DNA of 64,000 bases from an uncultured Arenicella sp. (GTDB lineage: Bacteria; Pseudomonadota; Gammaproteobacteria; Arenicellales; Arenicellaceae): assembly GCA_947499305.1 (NCBI GenBank), contig CANMNN010000002.1, positions 226,866 to 290,865 of the forward strand, read 5' to 3'. The notes beneath the pieces are model-generated. The model had not been told where the DNA came from, searched no databases, and saw only the letters and a list, made by a program, of their open reading frames with translations. Shown here piece after piece: positions 19,371 to 28,166 of this stretch. The position numbers were made by a program, and so were the translations under genes. The stretch's first letter is position 1. Every line of letters starts with the position of its first letter.

Positions 19371-20585
19371 CTAAAGGCTTGCCGAGTAGGATAGAAACAC
19401 GGTGTTGGTATCAAAGTCGAACTGCGAAATGTTCGAATCTTTGTCTTCACGTTCATAATCCAGTGAGAGTTCCGAATAACGTGAAGGTTTATAGACAATA
19501 CCGAAACCAAATGAGTCGAAATCGTCATCTCTGGCAACATCACCAAAATCAACGGATCCAAGTGTTAACGAACCTCGCACACTCAATGTTTTCGAGAGAT
19601 CACGTTCCCATTCGACAGACGCTTGACTCACATCTTGAAATAGACCAGTTCCAGCCTGCTCAAATGGGCGTGAAAAACCTTCAACTACAACACGATCTCT
19701 TGATGAAGGAGTCCACTCTAATTGAACGTTCCAGGTAGTTAGTGATCCCGGGTCTTGGAAATTTTCAAAATCTTTATCAGTTGTACCAATACTAATTTCA
19801 CCAGAAGTGAGCCTACTTAATCGCCACTTTACACCGACAAGAAATTGTTGCTCACTGCTATCTAACTCCCCACCGAACGCGATCGCCCGCTCATCGTAAT
19901 CAAAATCACTGTGATTCAGTTCAACAAAGAACTTGGTTGCGACTGAATATTGGTACCCTAAGCGCGCAGAGAACTTATCGAGTTGATAATCTCGGCCTTG
20001 ATTGATCTGTCGGAAATTATCAAACTCCAAATCAGTAAATACATAGCCCAGCTCCAAGCTAGGGCCAACTTTTTCACTGCCCACTCGGTAATCTACCGAA
20101 AGATCTTTTCGTGTAAACTCAGTCGCGCCTTCTAGATCACCGTTCGACCCCTCGGTTATGTCTGTGCCGCGTATGCTGTTTCCATCTTCGTAACTAGCGC
20201 CCAAACCAAATTCACTACTCGAGCTCAATTTCCTCGTGTAATCGGCACCCAATGTTGTCGAAAGGTAATTGTCTTTGCTACTTTCAAAAAACGCCACACC
20301 ATCACCTTCATATTCAAAGGCTACACGATGCTGGGAAGTTTCTTTGGTCGCCTGAACAACTGGTTTAACCGAGACGAATCCAGAACTAAGTTCGCGGTCT
20401 GAGCCTCGAAACACATTGTCACCATAGCCAAAAGAACTAGTTACAAGCGTTGTAACATCGTAGGACCCAGCACGATGAGGTTTTAAATCGACCGCATAGA
20501 CGCTAGAGGTCGAAGTTAACAATATAGCTGCGGCCCCTAAACTACCTGCGCGAGCCAATCGATTTACGAAAAGTTGTTTGTTCAT
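19371..20585 (-). CDS. Outer-membrane beta-barrel protein of exopolysaccharide export
   Basis: A 404-residue protein with a signal peptide (LGAAAILLTSTSSVYAVD) followed by alternating amphipathic strands rich in Tyr, Phe, Asp and Ser through to the C-terminus (FDFDTNTVFLSYSASL). This pattern fits the BBP2-like outer-membrane barrels found in polysaccharide loci. It is the first gene of the minus-strand operon and sits 14 bases before the short Wza-like gene, so it probably provides the outer-membrane channel that the short OPX protein lacks. The assignment is from strand pattern and context, not from a named motif. Confidence 0.7.
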   Translation of the reverse strand: MNKQLFVNRLARAGSLGAAAILLTSTSSVYAVDLKPHRAGSYDVTTLVTSSFGYGDNVFRGSDRELSSGFVSVKPVVQATKETSQHRVAFEYEGDGVAFFESSKDNYLSTTLGADYTRKLSSSSEFGLGASYEDGNSIRGTDITEGSNGDLEGATEFTRKDLSVDYRVGSEKVGPSLELGYVFTDLEFDNFRQINQGRDYQLDKFSARLGYQYSVATKFFVELNHSDFDYDERAIAFGGELDSSEQQFLVGVKWRLSRLTSGEISIGTTDKDFENFQDPGSLTTWNVQLEWTPSSRDRVVVEGFSRPFEQAGTGLFQDVSQASVEWERDLSKTLSVRGSLTLGSVDFGDVARDDDFDSFGFGIVYKPSRYSELSLDYEREDKDSNISQFDFDTNTVFLSYSASL

Positions 20586-20967
20586 AGCTTTCTCTATTTA
20601 CTATTTACCCGGACGATAAAGCGCATTAAGCATCATGACTGCTTAATGTGTCCAACGGATATAGTAATTCCAATAGTTCGATACATTAATATATATTTAA
20701 AAAGGTCAGCCTCTTATGGGCTTTACTCAAACCTTATTAAAAATGATCCATCAAAAATTGAGGGCAAACAACCATGTTAAACAACTATCGACCATAAATT
20801 CGCGCTATGGATGCAGTGTATTCATGGCCCGTAAGCTCAATCCACTCTTTGTGCTACTCTAATCTAGTGGTATAGTGTTTGCAATATTTAACACCAATCA
20901 GTTTTGACAAATTCGATCTTTACGGCGAGTTAAAACCCAAAACCCAATTTAACGAGGAGGTCCAGCA
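20586..20967. promoter_or_regulatory. Divergent promoter region between barrel and FecR-like genes
   Basis: About 380 bases between divergent operons. On the plus strand TTGTGC followed after 16 bases by TATAGT (about 20849-20876) is a plausible sigma-70 promoter for the FecR-like gene. Position and spacing are the only support. No operator repeat stands out. Confidence 0.3.
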
Positions 20968-21408
20968 ATGGAATCGAAACCTTTAAAAGCAGTAGCGCAC
21001 GTATTATCTTCTTTAGTAGCACTGCTGGTGATTACTTGGTCAGCCCACGTGTCTGCCGCGCAAGCAGTCACTATTGGCTCTGTTGAAGGCCATGTAACCG
21101 TAACGATGCCGAATGGCGAAGTTAAACGCCTAGAGGCTGGAGACACCGTCGAGGCTGGAATACTAAATACTGGAAATAATTCATCTGCTTCACTAACGCT
21201 TGCCAATGGCGAAGTTATAAATTTGGGCTCCTTAGCCAGCTACACGATAGGCGGGTCAAATGAAATTGGCAACAATGGCCCAAGTTTTGGCCAACGTTCA
21301 CTAAGCGCAAAATCGCCTACACTTTCTACTGCAACAACTGCCGGTGGAGCAATTGGCCAAGATAACCCGTCGACCACCCCTGGATCGGGTGGCTCACCGA
21401 GCAATTAA
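20968..21408 (+). CDS. Small secreted FecR-domain-like protein
   Basis: A 146-residue protein with a signal peptide (LVALLVITWSAHVSAAQ). The body has a FecR-like all-beta motif: VTIGSVEGHVTVTMPNGEVKRLEAGDTVEAG, then SASLTLANGEVINLG. The C-terminus is low complexity, rich in Gly, Ser, Thr and Pro. It starts at an ATG with a strong GAGGAGGT ribosome binding site and is followed by its own terminator, so it is probably a well-expressed single-gene unit. FecR-like proteins of this size occur in polysaccharide and adhesin loci, where they may bind glycan; that role is inference. Confidence 0.65.
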   Translation: MESKPLKAVAHVLSSLVALLVITWSAHVSAAQAVTIGSVEGHVTVTMPNGEVKRLEAGDTVEAGILNTGNNSSASLTLANGEVINLGSLASYTIGGSNEIGNNGPSFGQRSLSAKSPTLSTATTAGGAIGQDNPSTTPGSGGSPSN

Positions 21409-21455
21409 TGATTAAATAGATGGGTTAGCGCTACTAGCGCATAAACTTTTCAAGA

Positions 21456-21479
21456 AAGGGCCTCATCGAGGTCCTTTTT
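21456..21479 (+). terminator. Rho-independent terminator after FecR-like gene
   Basis: The stem AAGGGCCTC / GAGGTCCTT with loop ATC is followed by TTTTT. It lies 48 bases after the FecR-like stop and separates this gene from the downstream glycosyltransferase operon. Confidence 0.85.
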
Positions 21480-21496
21480 AATTTCTGTCTGTAATT

Positions 21497-21536
21497 TTCA
21501 GCCAAACTTACACAACTTCAGCCAAACTTACACAAC
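21497..21536. repeat. 20-bp perfect tandem direct repeat
   Basis: The 20-base unit beginning TTCAGCCAAACTTACACAAC is present twice head to tail (21497-21516 and 21517-21536), just upstream of the next operon's first gene. It may be a binding site or a recent duplication. Confidence 0.8.
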
Positions 21537-21557
21537 TATAGTTTTAGCATCCTCGCG

Positions 21558-22886
21558 TTGATAAGAACCTCGTCCACTAACTTAGCCGTCGTAGCCGCAC
21601 TAGTACTTACCTTTGCAATAGCTATTGTAAAGGGAGGTTCGACTCAATGGTCATCGCTTATTTGGGTCACTGCGTGCTGTTTAATATTAAGCGCACTACT
21701 GGCAGTTGATGGACTTGAGGAAAAATCGGCATACCTCTCGATCAAAACCCTTTTTAAGACACCGTTTATCTTTATTCTGGCGTTTCAAATTTGGACATTA
21801 ATTCAATCCCTGACCAATGTATCGCAAGATCTAACTGCGAGCCTAGAGAATAGCTTGGTCGGGATAGGTATGATCTGTCTTCTAGCGATTTGGTACAAAG
21901 CACTGAGGCATGCATTTGTCCTTAACCTACTTTATGGCACACTAATATCCTTCACATTAGTTCAGAGTGTCTATGGTCTCGCAATAATGTTAAGTGGCGT
22001 TGACCAAATTCTATGGATGCCCAAACTCCATTACCTAGATCGCCCTACCGGCTTTTTCGTCAATGCGAATCATTTTGCTACTTACCTTGTGTTAACGATC
22101 ATCTGCATGCTCTTCCAGCGAATAATAGCGATGAATGTCGGCCACCGAAGAAGTGATAATAGAAAAAGAAATAGCGCATTCAAGGTTATCGATCAAATAT
22201 ACAGCCCCTCCAATCTAGCGATTGCGTTCCTTTTAATAACTCTTTTAATGACAAAGTCCTTCGGCGCACTCACCGCACTTTGTGTGGTGCTAGGGATAAT
22301 GGTTTGTAGTTCAGCGATACGTCATAAGCAGATATATCAATTACTTCTGGGAGGCGTACTGGCTCTCATTATTCTCGGCGTTATATTCTTGAGCCTAGAC
22401 TACAGTATTGTTGAGCAGGAATTGAGTGGCTTATCACACACCTGGTCTCGCCGCTTAGCGCTAAGCCAAGCGGCATCAAGCATGCTGAGTGATCATTGGC
22501 TTTTCGGCGTAGGTGGCGGTTCTTTTTATTCTCAATTTTCAGCCTATCGAACGCTTGATATTGGAAATTCTTATTATAATTTTGCTCATAATGACCTTAT
22601 TCAATTTTGGGTCGAATATGGACTCATTGGGGTAACGCTACTTGCGCTGTTTACCATAGCTGCACTGCGAGACAACTTTATGGTGATTGTTAAAGGAGAG
22701 TCTGCGATACGGAAAGTATTCGCTTACACGAGCATTTATGGGGCTATTGCTGTAGGCGTGCATTCTTTGGTTGATTTTCCATTACATATGCCTGGACTTA
22801 GCGTTCTTTTCGTAATTATGATTTCAATCAACTCTTTAATCGACCTTCGAGTAAAGCTTAGGAGCGCAGTGATAAAAGATGACTAA
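21558..22886 (+). CDS. O-antigen ligase/polymerase-family membrane protein (Wzy_C/WaaL-like)
   Basis: A 442-residue polytopic protein with about twelve helices. It has the Wzy_C signature in its long periplasmic loop (WLFGVGGGSFYSQF and YYNFAHNDLIQFWVEYGLIG, with the conserved His and Glu). It probably polymerises or ligates glycan units at the periplasmic face. It is the first gene of a coupled operon; its stop overlaps the start of the Alg13-like gene by 8 bases. The start is a TTG without a strong ribosome binding site. It is the second family member in this locus. Confidence 0.8.
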   Translation: MIRTSSTNLAVVAALVLTFAIAIVKGGSTQWSSLIWVTACCLILSALLAVDGLEEKSAYLSIKTLFKTPFIFILAFQIWTLIQSLTNVSQDLTASLENSLVGIGMICLLAIWYKALRHAFVLNLLYGTLISFTLVQSVYGLAIMLSGVDQILWMPKLHYLDRPTGFFVNANHFATYLVLTIICMLFQRIIAMNVGHRRSDNRKRNSAFKVIDQIYSPSNLAIAFLLITLLMTKSFGALTALCVVLGIMVCSSAIRHKQIYQLLLGGVLALIILGVIFLSLDYSIVEQELSGLSHTWSRRLALSQAASSMLSDHWLFGVGGGSFYSQFSAYRTLDIGNSYYNFAHNDLIQFWVEYGLIGVTLLALFTIAALRDNFMVIVKGESAIRKVFAYTSIYGAIAVGVHSLVDFPLHMPGLSVLFVIMISINSLIDLRVKLRSAVIKDD

Positions 22887-23385
22887 ACGCCTCTTCGTTT
22901 CTGTTGGATCTCGACTACCAATGGATCGTCTTCTTAAGTCAGTTGATGATTTTTTAGAGCAGCACTCCGATTACGCAGCCTTCGCTCAAATTGGCCCGAG
23001 TAAGCTTTCTTTAAAACACCTTCAATCTACTCGATGGCTCAACGAACGAGAGTTTGAAAAGGCGCTACTGGATTGCGATGTTTTTGTGAGTCATGCTGGT
23101 ATGGGCAACATTATAATGGCGTCAAAATATGACAAACCAATTGTCGTGATGCCAAGGCGTTTTGAATTAGGTGAGCACATAAATGACCATCAGCTCGCGA
23201 CTGTCAACGGCCTTCGACGGCACCCTAACATGCTCATCGTTAATCGCGAAGTTGACGTAGAGCAAGCGATACTAACCGTTTCAAAAAATAGTTCTGTAGA
23301 CGTAACCCAGCAAACCGATTTTAATTCTGAGCGTAAACAACTTATCGAGAACCTTAAGCACTTTATAGATAATGCAACCGTCTAA
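22879..23385 (+). CDS. Alg13/PssE-like glycosyltransferase subunit
   Basis: A 168-residue protein matching the C-terminal half of GT28 enzymes, the catalytic, UDP-sugar-binding part of Alg13-Alg14 type transferases. It starts LFVSVGSRLPMDRLL and contains VFVSHAGMGNIIMASKYDKPIVVMPRR, with the conserved HxGxG-type loop. Such proteins are inactive alone and need a membrane-bound Alg14-like partner; that partner is the gene at 26117 in the same operon, four genes later. It overlaps both neighbours (8 and 14 bases), so translation is probably coupled. Confidence 0.82.
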   Translation: MTKRLFVSVGSRLPMDRLLKSVDDFLEQHSDYAAFAQIGPSKLSLKHLQSTRWLNEREFEKALLDCDVFVSHAGMGNIIMASKYDKPIVVMPRRFELGEHINDHQLATVNGLRRHPNMLIVNREVDVEQAILTVSKNSSVDVTQQTDFNSERKQLIENLKHFIDNATV

Positions 23386-24334
23386 AACAGAATCAATTAG
23401 CATACTGGTAGTGATTATTAATTACTTTTCTCATGAACTGGTCAACAGCTTGCTCACTAGCTTAGCGCAGCAAAAATACCAACGTGATATTAAACTTAGA
23501 ATTGTATGCACTGATAATAGTGCTAACAGCATAGAGCACGAGGCTTTACGCACAATTCAAGTTGAAGGTTCGCATGATTTTGAGCTTGCATTTCAAACTG
23601 AAAACATTGGCTTTGGATCTGCGGTCAATATGTCTACCCAAGGGCGACAATTTGATTTTTTGTGGCTATTAAACCCAGATGTTAGTTTGTTTCCAAACAC
23701 TCTTGATGAATTGTTAACAGTAAGCCTAGATCGTCGAAATGGAGTTACTGGAGGCTTAACTGTCTCCGACGACCTTAAGCCAGATTATAGACATGCATGG
23801 CCAGCCCCAACCCTACTAAATACCATCGGATGGGCATTTGGCATAAAGAGAATCAGCTCGAACCCAGTATGGCACGACTCGTATAGGTATCACCGGTTGG
23901 GTGACGATCTACCTTACAGAGTCGACAATATTTCAGGCTGTTGCATGTTGATTAGTTATGACGCTTGGTGCTCAACTCAAGGCTTTGACGAGGACTTTTT
24001 TCTTTACTCAGAAGAGATAGATCTATGCCAACGTGCCCGGTCCTTAGGCCACCAACCTTATGTAGCTCCTAACGCGAAGTTGTCTCATCGCATTCACTCA
24101 AACGATGTTGGGCTAGCTCGACTGCCTCTTGTTTATTCATCGAAGCTCCTTTATGCACACAAACATCTAAGTGGCCCTCTTCGGGTGAGCTTTCGAACGA
24201 TTATCGCAGCTGGTGCACTCCTGCGCAGTGCCGCTGAACTTCTTCGCGGTAAAAAAGATCGCGCTCGCACCTGGTGGGGTGTCGCCACCAACGCCTGCTT
24301 AGCCAAACGTTTACGGAACGAAGAGAGAGAATGA
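23372..24334 (+). CDS. Family 2 glycosyltransferase, rhamnosyltransferase-like
   Basis: A 320-residue GT-A fold enzyme. It begins ISILVVIINYFSHELV, has WLLNPDVSLFPNTLDEL as the metal-binding DxD-type site, and carries the FDEDFFLYSEEIDLCQRARSLG motif typical of rhamnosyltransferases of the WbbL/RfbN group. It probably adds a sugar from a nucleotide donor to the lipid-linked repeat at the inner membrane. It overlaps the previous gene by 14 bases and shares an ATGA with the next. Confidence 0.85.
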   Translation: MQPSKTESISILVVIINYFSHELVNSLLTSLAQQKYQRDIKLRIVCTDNSANSIEHEALRTIQVEGSHDFELAFQTENIGFGSAVNMSTQGRQFDFLWLLNPDVSLFPNTLDELLTVSLDRRNGVTGGLTVSDDLKPDYRHAWPAPTLLNTIGWAFGIKRISSNPVWHDSYRYHRLGDDLPYRVDNISGCCMLISYDAWCSTQGFDEDFFLYSEEIDLCQRARSLGHQPYVAPNAKLSHRIHSNDVGLARLPLVYSSKLLYAHKHLSGPLRVSFRTIIAAGALLRSAAELLRGKKDRARTWWGVATNACLAKRLRNEERE

Positions 24335-25197
24335 TGAAGGCTATTGATTCCGGTACCCCAACCATCATTATAGCGGCATATAACGAAGCCAGTACTATAC
24401 AAAATACGCTAACAACTCTTACAGACAGCACTTCGACTGTTAGCGGCATTTCAACCTTTCAAATCCTCGTTATCTGTAATGGTTGCTCTGACAATACAGC
24501 CGAACTCGTTACTCAAAATTTCCCTCAGGTGCATTGCTACTCAATAGAACAGGCATCTAAGGCCTTGGCCATCCAAACTGCTGAGTCACTTAACCCTGGG
24601 TTCCCGCGCTTATACTTAGACGCAGACATCGAGTTGTCTAATGCCAATGCCCTCACGCTCTTCTCCTTAGCCAGCAACACACAATCTGCAGCGCTTTTTA
24701 TTCCTAGCTCTGTCACTATTAAGGACCAATCTTCGGTGTTAGTGAGACGCTTTTACTCAGCGTGGCAGAAGACGCCCTATACGAAAGTGCTAGGCTATGG
24801 CGCAGGAGCGTATCTACTAAATAGTGCCGGCCGAAAACGCTTCAATGTGTGGCCGGAGTTGATTGCGGATGATGCCTTTGTGCGCAGCCAATTTAGCACC
24901 GAGGAAATACAAATAGTTGCCGAGTGCAAGGTATTGGTTAAGGCCCCGAAGGATTTAAGATCGTTAATCGCAGTCAAAGCCCGTTCCAAACGCGGTAACC
25001 TAGAATTGAAAAGATACTTCGAGCTCAACTCTAGTAATAAATATGATCACAAGCAAGGCAAACGCCACAGATTATCCCCGACTAACACACCCAACATAAT
25101 TGTTTACATTCTTGTAAACCTCATCGCTTTAGCAATTGCTAAAGCACAACACCTTACCGGTTCAAAGAAATGGCTTCGCGATCAGAGCAACCGATAA
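24331..25197 (+). CDS. Family 2 glycosyltransferase
   Basis: A GT-A fold enzyme beginning PTIIIAAYNEASTIQNTL, with donor-site LYLDADIEL near residue 95 and a C-terminal hydrophobic segment (NIIVYILVNLIALAIAKA) that may anchor it to the membrane. The frame is open from 24274, but the first ATG of the pair at 24331/24334 overlaps the previous stop as ATGATGA, which fits translational coupling. It gives about 288 residues. The sugar is unknown. Confidence 0.8.
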   Translation: MMKAIDSGTPTIIIAAYNEASTIQNTLTTLTDSTSTVSGISTFQILVICNGCSDNTAELVTQNFPQVHCYSIEQASKALAIQTAESLNPGFPRLYLDADIELSNANALTLFSLASNTQSAALFIPSSVTIKDQSSVLVRRFYSAWQKTPYTKVLGYGAGAYLLNSAGRKRFNVWPELIADDAFVRSQFSTEEIQIVAECKVLVKAPKDLRSLIAVKARSKRGNLELKRYFELNSSNKYDHKQGKRHRLSPTNTPNIIVYILVNLIALAIAKAQHLTGSKKWLRDQSNR

Positions 25198-26120
25198 TAA
25201 GTAGCACTATTATTCTCCTGGCGAGTATCTTGTTGCTGGTCCTTAGAACAGCGTCTGATTTACACTCGCCACTATTGTTCTTGCTTAAGGCTGGCGTTTT
25301 TTACCTATCAACGTTTGCGCTAATTGCTAGTGTAGCCCTAGTTATATGGCGACGATCTTGGCTCTCTGGTATTACTCTTATAATAGCTTTGGCAATACAC
25401 TTTCCTTTTTTATTACCTACGCTCGGTGCTGACCATAAAATACTCGATAGCAAGTTAACGACTAATTCAACCCATCTAAGTGTTGCAACGTTCAGCGCGA
25501 TGACTCGTACCCAAAACACCGACGACATATTGAGATTTATAAAAAGTCGACAACCTGAAATTTTTTGCATTCAAGAGGTTCCAGAGCCTGATCGACGTTT
25601 TTTACTCGAGCAACTAGATGGTTACTACCCGTATTGGAAGCAAAACCAAAACAATCAAATCACATTGAGTAAGTACCCTCTCAGCTTGCTAGAGGATGTA
25701 GGGCAATATCAAGCAATGACCCTGTCACACCCACTTCTTGGAGACATTCAACTAGTAAACGTCCACATGCCGCGTCCATATCGAACTCAAAACGTTTCTC
25801 AAACTTGGCAGGATTTTCTAGCGCTAGTTGAAGAAAGAAGCGCTTCTATTCTTTGCGGCGATTTCAATATAACTCCTGACAACACTTTATATGATGTATT
25901 AACTCAACGCCTAGAATTTAGCGACGCGCTAACTCGTGGCTATGGCTTTACATACCCAAACTCACAACGTAAATCAGCTATTTTTGGTCCATTGATTCGA
26001 ATAGATTATCTTTTTTCTCGAGACTTGCGTGCATCACAAACAGAGACTATAAATATTTCAAACCTTAGTGACCATCGCGCAGTATTAAGTTATTTTCCGG
26101 TGAAAGGTACAAGCCAATGA
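25170..26120 (+). CDS. Membrane-anchored endonuclease/exonuclease/phosphatase-fold protein
   Basis: A 316-residue protein with about three N-terminal membrane helices (residues 8-85) and a C-terminal EEP hydrolase domain. Catalytic features seen are IFCIQEVPEPDRR (metal-binding Glu), LVNVHMPRPYR, ILCGDFNITPDN and SDHRAVLSYF (terminal His). EEP enzymes cleave phosphodiesters or phosphomonoesters, including sphingomyelin-type lipids. Such proteins recur in polysaccharide operons; acting on a lipid-linked glycan is possible but not shown. It overlaps the preceding gene by 28 bases and the following one by four. Confidence 0.8.
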   Translation: MASRSEQPIISSTIILLASILLLVLRTASDLHSPLLFLLKAGVFYLSTFALIASVALVIWRRSWLSGITLIIALAIHFPFLLPTLGADHKILDSKLTTNSTHLSVATFSAMTRTQNTDDILRFIKSRQPEIFCIQEVPEPDRRFLLEQLDGYYPYWKQNQNNQITLSKYPLSLLEDVGQYQAMTLSHPLLGDIQLVNVHMPRPYRTQNVSQTWQDFLALVEERSASILCGDFNITPDNTLYDVLTQRLEFSDALTRGYGFTYPNSQRKSAIFGPLIRIDYLFSRDLRASQTETINISNLSDHRAVLSYFPVKGTSQ

Positions 26121-26569
26121 TGAAAGAAAAGAAGGTGCTCGCGGTCGCTTCAGCAGGTGGTCATTGGACACAACTAAAAATGATCGAATCGGCATTTGCT
26201 CAACATTCGGTACAATATCTCACGACCAATCTAAATAGGTCAGTCGAAAATACGCCCAAAATCAGCCGCGTAATAGACGCAGACATTTCAATGAAACTCA
26301 AACTACCAATACTCGCATTTCAAGTTGCTTGCGTTTTGATATGGCATCGTCCCGACATTGTTATATCCACGGGAGCGGCACCAGGGTTCTTTGCAGTGAT
26401 GTTTGGAAAACTCCTAAGAGCGAAAACTATTTGGATAGATAGTATGGCAAATTTTTCAGAACTATCGATGTCTGGACGACAGGCGCAAAGATTTTGTGAT
26501 TTATGTTTAACTCAGTGGCCTGACCTTGCCGATGGTGACAAGGTCAAGCATTTCGGCAGCGTCCTTTAG
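26117..26569 (+). CDS. Alg14/PssD-like membrane subunit of glycosyltransferase
   Basis: A 150-residue protein with the Alg14 N-terminal motif VLAVASAGGHWTQLKMIE and the later VISTGAAPGFFAVMFGKLLRAKTIWIDSMAN. Alg14-like proteins anchor and activate the Alg13-like catalytic half, here encoded at 22879. In most loci the two genes are adjacent; here three genes lie between. It is the last gene of the coupled plus-strand operon (ATGA overlap with the EEP gene). Confidence 0.85.
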   Translation: MMKEKKVLAVASAGGHWTQLKMIESAFAQHSVQYLTTNLNRSVENTPKISRVIDADISMKLKLPILAFQVACVLIWHRPDIVISTGAAPGFFAVMFGKLLRAKTIWIDSMANFSELSMSGRQAQRFCDLCLTQWPDLADGDKVKHFGSVL

Positions 26570-26835
26570 CAGTAACAAGTCACGATCATCATCTCGGCGA
26601 GTTATGTATTAACATTACACTGTATGTTCGTCACGTGCCGGCAGATGCTTCTAGCCACCTCTAAAGAGTTATCTATCTTTGAACCTTTATTCAATCTGAA
26701 GTAGTAAATGAACACACGATCAAAACGCCCTATTGTCACATTACTTGCCACTGCATCTAGTCTAGACTACTAACTGATTCAAAACATATTTACTATAAAT
26801 GTGATTCTAGTTCTATTAGCGTTACAACTATGAGT

Positions 26836-27117
26836 TCACAGTTCGTGATTGAATATAGCTTCGAATTCATTTTCAGATATGGGCGTCAAGAATACGGCCG
26901 TAGCTCCATGAGATTCGTGAGAAAGTTCTAGTGAACCCTGCGCAATTGCTTCATCGCTTTTAAAGATCACCGAAAAAGCTTCCCACCCTTCCCCGAGACT
27001 CTTCGATTCGTTTACTTCTGAAACTTTCACAGAACGACGACTATTGTTATTTAACTCGACAGCGACCAAGGTCTGCCCAAGTAAAGATCTAAATGTATCC
27101 AAACGCCACATTTCCAT
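26836..27117 (-). CDS. Small DUF6916-like protein, cytoplasmic
   Basis: A 93-residue protein with no signal peptide. It shows the pattern F..LLGQTL near the start, SVKVSEV, AFSVIFKS, LELSHESHGATAVFLTPI and a closing FEAIFNHE. This resembles the DUF6916 family and, in this window, the Tat-signal protein at 46951-47529 (shared FLT and EA.FNH motifs). The family has no established biochemical role that I know of. It lies 200 bases after the last GT2 gene on the same strand, so it is the likely end of the long cluster. The DUF number is from memory and should be checked. Confidence 0.6.
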   Translation of the reverse strand: MEMWRLDTFRSLLGQTLVAVELNNNSRRSVKVSEVNESKSLGEGWEAFSVIFKSDEAIAQGSLELSHESHGATAVFLTPISENEFEAIFNHEL

Positions 27118-27316
27118 TAAAGTTCACCAATGTTGTTTCTATTATAAGTCTTCAAATACTCAAGCTCGTTTTTCCGAGCTAATCCCTAGCCTATTATAGC
27201 TACGAGTCTTTGATTCTAAAGAGTAAATAAGATTTCTTATCATTGTAGTGCATTTCGAGCATATTGGCCGTAAACCTGAATATTTTGTGCAAAACTTTCT
27301 AACCGTGCATTGATGG

Positions 27317-28162
27317 TTAAACACCGAACTGATCGGCTTGTCGGATTAAACAGTCTTTCAACTCATCTCTTCGAGCAATATAATTCGCTTTGATTTCAGA
27401 TTTCCAATTGTTGCTGCCAATATAACGCTCCAAAATCGATGCTTGAGTTTTCCAAATCAATTTTTGTTCTTGTACAGACTTCTTCTTGCCAGAAATGCTA
27501 TACCCCCCTCTCGTTCCGTCATCGAAAGCTCTCTTTCGGCACACAACTTGTTCATAGAGCAGTACTTGGCAGGCTGAGAACAGCCTAAACTCGAGATCCC
27601 AGTCTTCATCGAACCGGAGCCTCTCATCAAATACTGGATCACTCAATGATTCCAATGCAGTCTTTCTCAAGGTTAGTGTGCTCATAATACTGCTGGGACC
27701 AAGCTGCATAATTGGTAAAGACCAACAGAACGGTCTAATTCCTGATGCTGGGAACTCAATCTCTCTGTCTCCAAAAACTGAAACTGTCTTAAGTTTTTTC
27801 TCTATGTACGACTCAGCGTTTCCGGAAAGCACTTGGGCCGCAGGAAATTTCTCAAAAAGCTCAAGATCCCTTTTCAACTTTCCTGGCAACCATAAATCGT
27901 CAGAGTCTAGGAACGCTATTATCTCCCCTTGAGCCAGTTTCAATCCAGTATTTCGCGCGGCGGCTGGTCCACCATTGGCCCGAAAAATATAAAGGCATTC
28001 GTCCGCAAATTGATCAACACTGTCCCTAGTGTTGTCAGTTGAGCCATCATCAACGACGATAATTTCGAGATCGAAATCACCTTGATCAAGAACACTTTGA
28101 ATCGCCTCAACAACACTATTCTGTCGATTAAAGGTTGGAATAATTACCGAGATTAAGGCCAC
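27317..28162 (-). CDS. Family 2 glycosyltransferase
   Basis: A 281-residue GT-A enzyme: ALISVIIPTFNRQNSVVEAI at the start, EIIVVDDGSTDNTRD for nucleotide binding, GPAAARNTGL, and IIAFLDSDDLWLPGKL with the metal-binding DxD. The acceptor could be a sugar, lipid or protein. It follows the HAD gene by four bases, in a four-gene unit with an ATP-grasp enzyme, another GT2 and the HAD phosphatase. Confidence 0.87.
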   Translation of the reverse strand: MALISVIIPTFNRQNSVVEAIQSVLDQGDFDLEIIVVDDGSTDNTRDSVDQFADECLYIFRANGGPAAARNTGLKLAQGEIIAFLDSDDLWLPGKLKRDLELFEKFPAAQVLSGNAESYIEKKLKTVSVFGDREIEFPASGIRPFCWSLPIMQLGPSSIMSTLTLRKTALESLSDPVFDERLRFDEDWDLEFRLFSACQVLLYEQVVCRKRAFDDGTRGGYSISGKKKSVQEQKLIWKTQASILERYIGSNNWKSEIKANYIARRDELKDCLIRQADQFGV

Positions 28163-28166
28163 TGCT

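Noticed and set aside
26117..26569. Truncated Alg14/PssD pseudogene
   Set aside because: The 150-residue length is normal for the family, and motifs are intact from end to end.
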